From: Bacteroidales bacterium
Lineage (GTDB): Bacteria; Bacteroidota; Bacteroidia; Bacteroidales; Paludibacteraceae
Direction of reading: 5' to 3'
NCBI GenBank assembly: GCA_900769035.1
Contig: CAAGFD010000223.1
Span: 1-20,962, forward strand
Length of the DNA stretch: 20,962 nt
The notes under the pieces were generated by a model. That model did not search any database. It was not told the DNA's origin and worked only from the letters and a program-made list of their open reading frames with translations. Positions 16,056 to 20,962 of the stretch are shown here, in pieces (positions within the stretch are counted from its first letter, which is position 1; each line of letters begins with the position of its first letter). A program made the position numbers and the translations under genes.

Positions 16056-17108
16056 ATGAATACATTTGGTGATAAATTACGTTTTACCTCTTTTGGCGAG
16101 AGTCATGGCATTGCTGTTGGTGGTGTGTTGGATGGTTTTCCTTCCGGGGTTAATGTAAATTTTGATTATATACGGCATGAATTGTCTCTTCGCTCTCCTG
16201 CGTCTGTCATTCATGCTACTCAACGTGTAGAGCCGGATGATGTTGAATATCTTTCAGGTATTTATAATGGTGTAACTCTCGGTACTCCAATTGCTTTTAT
16301 TGTAAGAAATAATAATCATAATTCTGATGATTACCGCCATCTAGAACATATTTTTCGTCCCGGTCATGCCGATTATACTTATCAAATAAAGTATGGTATT
16401 CGAGATTATAGAGGGGGTGGTAGGGCTTCTGCCCGCGAAACCGTGTCTCGCGTCATTGCCGGTGCTTTTGCTAGTCAATGGTTGAAATCTATTGGTGTAG
16501 AAATCCACGCTTTCGTAGATACTATTGGTAATATTTCTTTACCGAGTGATTATGTTTATGATAATTTAGATAGAGTAGAGAAGTCTCCGCTCCGTTGCCC
16601 GGATGCCGTCACAGAACAAAAAATGAATTTACTTTTGGACGAGGTAAAACGGCAAAATGATACTATTGGCGGTGCGGTTACTTGTATTATTAATGGTATG
16701 CCTGCCGGTGCAGGTAATCCTATTTTTGGTAAATTACAACAATTATTGGCTTCTGCATTTATGTCTATCCCGGCTGCCAAATGCTTTGAATATGGCTTAG
16801 GACATAATGCTTCTATTTATCGGGGTAGTGAGAGTAATGATGCTTTATCTTTTGTAGATGGTGCTCCTAAATTTTTGTCAAATCATGCAGGTGGTATTCT
16901 CGGCGGTATTTCTACCGGTGAAGTTATTAGTTGCCGTGTGGTTTTTAAACCTATTTCTTCTATAGGTTTGGAGCAAAATACAATAAATGATAATGGTGAT
17001 AATATAAAATTCAGAGTTGGCGGGCGTCATGATGTTTGTGTCGCTCCTCGTGCCGTTGCTGTTGTTAAAGCAATGGCTGCCTTGTCTCTGATGGATGTTT
17101 TATTATAA
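16056..17108 (+). CDS. aroC: Chorismate synthase with altered RRRPG segment
   Basis: AroC removes phosphate from 5-enolpyruvylshikimate-3-phosphate to give chorismate, using reduced FMN; it is the last common step of aromatic biosynthesis. Landmarks are GESHG at 14-18 (H17), FRPGHADYTY at 100-109 (H104), RDYRGGGRASARET at 116-129, NHAGGILGGIS in the C-terminal half, and GGRHDVCVAPRAV near the end. At 350 residues the length is normal. The segment after the first helix, usually RRRPG(Q/T)S, reads LRSPASV at residues 45-51, so two of the three arginines and the glycine are missing. The downstream TQRVEPDDVE (R57) is kept. The gene is 44 bases after the FKBP gene and 15 bases before the lipid kinase. 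Confidence 0.95.
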   Translation: MNTFGDKLRFTSFGESHGIAVGGVLDGFPSGVNVNFDYIRHELSLRSPASVIHATQRVEPDDVEYLSGIYNGVTLGTPIAFIVRNNNHNSDDYRHLEHIFRPGHADYTYQIKYGIRDYRGGGRASARETVSRVIAGAFASQWLKSIGVEIHAFVDTIGNISLPSDYVYDNLDRVEKSPLRCPDAVTEQKMNLLLDEVKRQNDTIGGAVTCIINGMPAGAGNPIFGKLQQLLASAFMSIPAAKCFEYGLGHNASIYRGSESNDALSFVDGAPKFLSNHAGGILGGISTGEVISCRVVFKPISSIGLEQNTINDNGDNIKFRVGGRHDVCVAPRAVAVVKAMAALSLMDVLL

Positions 17109-17123
17109 CTTAATTGTTTTGTA

Positions 17124-18047
17124 ATGAGAGATGAAAAGTGGGGTATTATCGTAAACCCATGTTCAGGACGAAGAAAAATCCGTAAAGATTGGATTAATAT
17201 TTATAGAAAATTAAAACGTGCTGAAATTCATTTTACAAGCCAATTGACAGAGTATGAGGGTCACGCTGTTGAATTGGCTAAAAAATATATAGCTCAAGGA
17301 TTTAAAAATATTCTTGTCGTTGGTGGAGATGGTACTATTAATGAGGTTGTGAATGGTATTATGTCGTCTGACGTTAATACAACGGATGTCTCTATCGCCG
17401 TTATCCCTTATGGCACAGGTAACGACTGGGCTCGCTATTGGGATTTGAATAATAAAAAGAAAAATATCGTAGATGTTCTTTATAATAGAGTGCGTCGTAT
17501 TGTAGACGTTGGTAAAATAGAATATGTTCATCAAGGTCAAACGGTTACTCGCTACTTCCTGAATGGTGCCGGTATCGGCTTTGATGCTGCTGTTTGTAAA
17601 CGTACTACAAAACTAAAAAAAATCTATGGTGGCCACTCTTGGATTTATCTTTTGGCTTTAGTACTTTCGTTAATCGAATATCGCTCTTCTAATATGAAAA
17701 TCAAGAGTGACAAAGAAAATTATAACGATAAATTTTTCTCTATAGCTATTGGAAATGGTTGTTATTCCGGCGGTGGCTTGTGCCAAACTCCTTCCGCGAA
17801 ACCCTATGATGGGATTTTTCATAGTACAGCTATAAAAAAATTAGCTATAAAGGATATGCCTTCTGCTGTAAAATACCTATTCTCAAAACGCCTTGATACT
17901 CACAGAAATTGCCATAGTATAGTTACAAAAAATATGACGGTCGAGCTGTCTAAACTTGTTGATGTGGAAACGGATGGTGTGTTGCTACCTATGGTTTCTC
18001 AATATAAAATAAGTATTGTGCCTTCGGCTATTAATATGATTGTGTAA
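17124..18047 (+). CDS. Diacylglycerol kinase-family lipid kinase (YegS/BmrU type)
   Basis: Members phosphorylate diacylglycerol, sphingosine-like or related lipids with ATP at the inner face of the membrane. The catalytic-domain motifs are VVGGDGTINEVVNGI at about 65-79 (GGDGT 67-71) and IPYGTGNDWAR at 94-104. Further matches are LNGAGIGFDAAV, a SGGGLCQTP segment corresponding to the family GGG.....P block, and a C-terminal DVETDGVLL. At 307 residues it is full length. The substrate is not readable; in this phylum a diacylglycerol or sphingolipid-base substrate are both possible. It follows aroC by 15 bases and ends 17 bases from the convergent GSCFA gene. Confidence 0.9.
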   Translation: MRDEKWGIIVNPCSGRRKIRKDWINIYRKLKRAEIHFTSQLTEYEGHAVELAKKYIAQGFKNILVVGGDGTINEVVNGIMSSDVNTTDVSIAVIPYGTGNDWARYWDLNNKKKNIVDVLYNRVRRIVDVGKIEYVHQGQTVTRYFLNGAGIGFDAAVCKRTTKLKKIYGGHSWIYLLALVLSLIEYRSSNMKIKSDKENYNDKFFSIAIGNGCYSGGGLCQTPSAKPYDGIFHSTAIKKLAIKDMPSAVKYLFSKRLDTHRNCHSIVTKNMTVELSKLVDVETDGVLLPMVSQYKISIVPSAINMIV

Positions 18048-18055
18048 AGTATAGT

Positions 18056-18098
18056 CCGCATAATTTATTCCGGGAATATATCGGGGTATTTTATGCGG
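18056..18098. repeat. Inverted repeat at the convergent gene junction
   Basis: CCGCATAA (18056-18063) and TTATGCGG (18091-18098) are exact reverse complements 27 bases apart, spanning the end of the lipid-kinase unit and the last codons of the GSCFA gene. Inside lies a smaller ATTCCGGGAAT palindrome. It could act as a two-way transcription-end structure for the convergent units, but it lacks T runs and half lies in coding sequence. Confidence 0.3.
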
Positions 18099-19003
18099 AT
18101 CTCTTTTATCCTTTGTTCCAATTTTTCCCTGAATATATTATATTCGTTACTATCTGGGTGTAAGGGTCTGTGATTTAGAGATTTTGTTATTTTTTCTATC
18201 TCAGGCATTATCTGTCTGCTCTCTTTTGTTATCATGCTTTCGCAAAATCTTTCCCATATATATTTAATTGCTATTTCAGATGGATGTATCATGTCTTCGG
18301 CAAAATATCGATAGTCTCGTAGCTCATCCAATACTATCTCATACGATGGAAAATATATTATATCATATTTTTTACATAGTGCTTCCGTAGCTAATAGCAA
18401 TGTTGCTTTATTTATCTGGTTGTTGTGCATCCCTTTCCCTGCATAACGAACGGGACTGATTGTAATTACTATCTCTATTTCGGAGTTGATTCGTTTTATT
18501 TCTTCAATGGCTTTTGTTGTTGCTTCGATGATTTCTGTTATTGACAGCATCCTCTCGATGAATAATTTATTTGGTAACTTATGACAGTTGCCTGCCGTTT
18601 TACCGTTAAAATCGTACACTACTGATGAGCCGAATGTAATTATTATATGTGTAGCCTCTTTTATGAATGTATGCTGTAAATGTAGATTTTCGTTTATAGT
18701 AGCTAATAACATCTCTTTTTCCGATGCGCAGTATTTGCCATGATGGAGTAATGAGTACCACAATCCGTTATTATATACTAAGTCACTTTCTGTATACTCT
18801 TTGTCTTCTGCTATATGCATTAGAATATCACTTATAGTTATCGGATTGTATACTATTCCATTAGGGTTGTTTAATACATTGAACCGCATATCTATAAGTT
18901 TATTTCCGATATTATCGGCAAAGCACGATCCGATATTAAGTATTTTTGAATTGTAGTCTATGCTATTATATTCAGTTAATTGAATCGGTGTTGTAAGTTG
19001 CAT
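18065..19003 (-). CDS. GSCFA-domain protein (SGNH-like hydrolase fold)
   Basis: A 312-residue protein with the family-naming motif: NIGSCFADNIG places the presumed nucleophile at S26. Other family landmarks are FGSSVVYDF near 124-132, AGNCHKLPNKLF near 137-148, TISPVRY at 181-187, NQINKATLLLA at 195-205, and EDMIHPS at 236-242. In that last motif D237 and H240 would complete an SGNH-type triad. The substrate is unknown; an ester or acetyl group on an envelope glycan is a reasonable guess. The start is set by matching the usual short N-terminus before GSCFA, which makes it overlap the upstream S41 gene by 32 bases. No signal peptide is seen. Confidence 0.9.
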   Translation of the reverse strand: MQLTTPIQLTEYNSIDYNSKILNIGSCFADNIGNKLIDMRFNVLNNPNGIVYNPITISDILMHIAEDKEYTESDLVYNNGLWYSLLHHGKYCASEKEMLLATINENLHLQHTFIKEATHIIITFGSSVVYDFNGKTAGNCHKLPNKLFIERMLSITEIIEATTKAIEEIKRINSEIEIVITISPVRYAGKGMHNNQINKATLLLATEALCKKYDIIYFPSYEIVLDELRDYRYFAEDMIHPSEIAIKYIWERFCESMITKESRQIMPEIEKITKSLNHRPLHPDSNEYNIFREKLEQRIKEIRIKYPDIFPE

Positions 19004-20015
19004 ATATATATTCTATTGCTTTATCTATAATTGCATCTATATTATTTTGTACATCTTCTTCTGTAATATGTACTTCAATGTCTGGTTCTACACCGAATTC
19101 AGTATGATTCATATTAGAATCAAACATTGGTACCGCACTAAATCTTATCATCCAACCTATTGGTAATTCTTGTGAAAGCGGCATTCCGCCACCTCCTCCT
19201 GTTATGCCTCCAATTACGGTTACATTCGGTGCGTGTTTCACTCTTACTATAAAGTCGTTTGTGGCTGAATAACATTTTCTGTTGGATAAAACTACTACTA
19301 TTCTGTCGCTCCAATCTATTGGTGCTTCCGCCGGGTCGGTATATATAGGCATCGGTTCAGAAAAATCATTATGTCCTTTCCCGGTTTTGTGTTTCATATA
19401 TCCGGTTATCGTTTTTTCTTTAAAAAAACATGATGCAAGTCGCTCACTATAATCCAATTGTCCGCCTCCATTACCGCGAACATCAATAATTATTCCTTTT
19501 GCATTTCTAAAATAGTAATCCATATATCCTAAGTTGGCAGACGAGAATCCGTTGGAAAAACTACTATATTGGATATATCCTATTTCTTTATTATCTATAA
19601 ATGAATATTTAAATCCTCCCGCAATTTTAGGGTCATTCTTTACATATTTATCGCTATATATTATGTGAGAATAATAGTCCTCCGGATAATCTTCATACCA
19701 TCCTTTACACCTGGATATGTCAAAGGCGGAATATAAATTTACATGCCCGTCTTGTAGTGTGTCAAGCATTTCTGCCATTAAATTGAATAAAGAATATACA
19801 TTTTTACAATACTTTAATCGTGGTTGATATTCATTGTATACTCCTATCCAATCCAACTCCTTTGCTGTAAAATAGCAGTATTTCTCATCTAAAATTTCCC
19901 ACAATGCATCAAAATTCGTTTGTGCATCATTGTTGTACTCTTTTATTGTATTGCCTTCACATCCATTCAATATCAAAGAGATACATATGAATATGTAGAG
20001 TAATGTTTTCTTCAT
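18972..20015 (-). CDS. S41-family (tail-specific) peptidase, lipoprotein
   Basis: A 347-residue envelope serine protease. The N-terminus is a lipoprotein signal (LNGC lipobox, lipidated Cys19). A Bacteroidota S41 pattern follows: FDALWEILDEKYCYF (35-49), TLQDGHVNLYSAF (86-98), IIIDVRGNGGG (175-185), NRKCYSATNDF with the presumed nucleophile S250, TGGGGGMP (272-279) and NHTEFGVEPDIEV. There is no PDZ-type length and no GKG lysine of CtpA-type proteases, as in the tricorn-like lipoprotein branch. It starts one base after the upstream gene's stop and its last 32 bases overlap the GSCFA gene. The substrate is unknown. Confidence 0.92.
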   Translation of the reverse strand: MKKTLLYIFICISLILNGCEGNTIKEYNNDAQTNFDALWEILDEKYCYFTAKELDWIGVYNEYQPRLKYCKNVYSLFNLMAEMLDTLQDGHVNLYSAFDISRCKGWYEDYPEDYYSHIIYSDKYVKNDPKIAGGFKYSFIDNKEIGYIQYSSFSNGFSSANLGYMDYYFRNAKGIIIDVRGNGGGQLDYSERLASCFFKEKTITGYMKHKTGKGHNDFSEPMPIYTDPAEAPIDWSDRIVVVLSNRKCYSATNDFIVRVKHAPNVTVIGGITGGGGGMPLSQELPIGWMIRFSAVPMFDSNMNHTEFGVEPDIEVHITEEDVQNNIDAIIDKAIEYIYATYNTDSIN

Positions 20016-20016
20016 T

Positions 20017-20850
20017 TTAATATATGATTACCGAGTTTTGTGGTTGTGATTTTAATCCGCACTTAAATTCTATATCAACTACCACTCCAATCTGACCTGA
20101 TAATTCTTTGTTGTAAAAATATAGGTCGTTCCCCTGCCAATAGTCGAAATTATGAGTAAATGCAGTATATAATGTAAATCCTTTAAACAAAAAATTCAGA
20201 GATAAAGTACCTTTGTATCCTTGTCTATTGTGAAATGAGGTGAAGTGCACTACGTCGTTTAAATTCTCTGAAAGGTATTTGTATACTTCATAATACGATT
20301 GTCCCATTTCCGGTACGAACATACATCCTATTATCGGTGTTGCCATTTGATATTGAACTAATAGTCCGAATTTATTCCATACGTAATGATACTGCGCATT
20401 AATATTGGCGAATAATTGAACTTGTAAATCGTTTGAAAAGATGTTGTTGACATTTCTACTTTGATATTTTGCCCCTTCGTAAATATCAACATATCCACCG
20501 AATTTAATATTGAAATTACCTTTGTTTAAGTTATAATACGATCCAAATCCTATATTTATTCCCAAGTACGTGATATATGCCGATTTTGATGCATTCAGAG
20601 GATGTGAATATCGTATCTGTTCGTGTATATTCCAAGATGCTTTTTTATTCTTATAATATTGTCCTTGAGAGAATTGTAAACCATATACTATTCCGGAATA
20701 CTCTTGGTTACTCAAATTATAATCAGCCATCTTAATCGTTCCGATAGAAAACGCATATTTCGTGGAGAGTGTGTTACTTTCCTGACTGATTATCATTTGT
20801 GTTGTCGTTACTACAAAGATAATTATTAATATTTTTCTTAGCGCTTTCAT
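20017..20850 (-). CDS. Unrecognised secreted protein, probable outer-membrane beta-barrel
   Basis: A 277-residue protein I cannot assign to a named family. It has a basic, hydrophobic signal peptide (about 1-23, ending near IISQ). The remainder shows alternating aromatic/hydrophobic and polar residues typical of outer-membrane strands, for example YLGINIGFGSYYNLNKGNF, INAQYHYVWNKFGLLVQYQM and FKGFTLYTAFTHNFDYW. It is rich in Y, N, F and G. Its start codon overlaps the stop of the upstream QueA-family gene (ATGA) and its stop is one base before the S41 lipoprotein. Operon placement suggests it acts with the S41 protease, for instance as partner or substrate, but this is inference. Confidence 0.75.
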   Translation of the reverse strand: MKALRKILIIIFVVTTTQMIISQESNTLSTKYAFSIGTIKMADYNLSNQEYSGIVYGLQFSQGQYYKNKKASWNIHEQIRYSHPLNASKSAYITYLGINIGFGSYYNLNKGNFNIKFGGYVDIYEGAKYQSRNVNNIFSNDLQVQLFANINAQYHYVWNKFGLLVQYQMATPIIGCMFVPEMGQSYYEVYKYLSENLNDVVHFTSFHNRQGYKGTLSLNFLFKGFTLYTAFTHNFDYWQGNDLYFYNKELSGQIGVVVDIEFKCGLKSQPQNSVIIY

Positions 20851-20962
20851 TTGATTAGAAGTGAACTATCTCCGTAACTTAAAAATCTAAAGTCGTTATC
20901 TAGTGCGAATTTATAAATCTCTTTCCAATTATCATCTTTGGTAAATGCCGATATTAATAATA
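20847..20962 (-). CDS. Second QueA-family protein, C-terminal 37 residues only
   Basis: The minus strand is open from the window edge to a TGA at 20847-20849. The visible residues end in LDNDFRFLSYGDSSLLIK, which matches the QueA-family C-terminus (usual form YRFFSYGDAMLI) and especially the shorter paralog with FRFLSYGDSSLL found in Bacteroidota. Upstream of this, SAFTKDDNWKEIYKFA fits the family helix following the STLLMLVSAF segment. The stop overlaps the next gene's ATG by four bases (ATGA), so they are cotranscribed. The bulk of the gene, including the catalytic motifs, lies outside the window. Confidence 0.8.
   Translation of the reverse strand, partial: LLISAFTKDDNWKEIYKFALDNDFRFLSYGDSSLLIK

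Noticed and set aside
18972..20015. Loss of catalytic lysine in the S41 protease
   Set aside because: The GGGGG segment in place of GKG is, as far as I recall, normal in the lipoprotein branch of S41 in this phylum, so it is not evidence of inactivation.

Overview
The window is chromosomal DNA from a member of the Bacteroidota, most probably Bacteroidales. It is AT-rich. Gene content and order fit that phylum: a ftsX / DUF3098 / uppP / truB / queA operon, a pRiA4b-like protein next to miaA, an N-terminal-nitrilase NAD synthetase, a Bacteroidota-type LptD, a GSCFA protein and an S41 lipoprotein. Several upstream regions carry the Bacteroidota promoter pattern (TTG, 19-20 bases, TAnnTTTG). I see no phage, insertion sequence, CRISPR array or defence locus. 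This is mostly core housekeeping and cell-envelope DNA.

Layout, left to right. (1) 1-78: a tRNA-Ser(GGA) on the minus strand, cut by the window edge. (2) 219-3987, minus strand: an operon read ftsX, a small membrane protein, uppP, truB, queA, with one-base stop/start overlaps in the middle. (3) 4046-8125, minus strand: a second unit read pRiA4b-like protein, miaA, LysE-type exporter, nadE. (4) 8242-9609: dnaA on the minus strand, closed by a terminator at 8188-8219 and preceded by a 430-base AT-rich non-coding stretch (9610-10039). That stretch holds a small AGTGTT repeat cluster, a candidate origin or dnaA control region, and a strong terminator for the next unit. (5) 10040-12286, minus strand: a peptidoglycan amidase followed by an MCE/MlaD-type lipid-transport protein. 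(6) From 12481, plus strand and divergent: lptD-like, a SlyD-like FKBP isomerase, aroC, and a diacylglycerol-kinase-family lipid kinase. (7) 18065-20962, minus strand and convergent with the kinase: the 3' end of a second QueA-family gene, an unknown secreted probable beta-barrel, an S41 lipoprotein protease and a GSCFA esterase-fold protein, all tightly packed or overlapping.

Functionally, the genes cover envelope building (FtsX, UppP, amidase, MCE protein, LptD, lipid kinase), tRNA modification (TruB, QueA, MiaA, the second QueA-family protein), NAD and chorismate synthesis, and replication initiation (DnaA).

I found no convincing new multi-gene system. The best leads are residue-level. 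The left QueA is intact in frame but has lost several residues that are near-invariant in the family and carries an N-terminal insertion, while a second QueA paralog sits at the other end of the window. The chorismate synthase lacks most of the usual RRRPG(Q/T)S substrate-site segment. Secondary leads are the repeat cluster upstream of dnaA and the overlapping envelope operon containing an unrecognised barrel-like protein.
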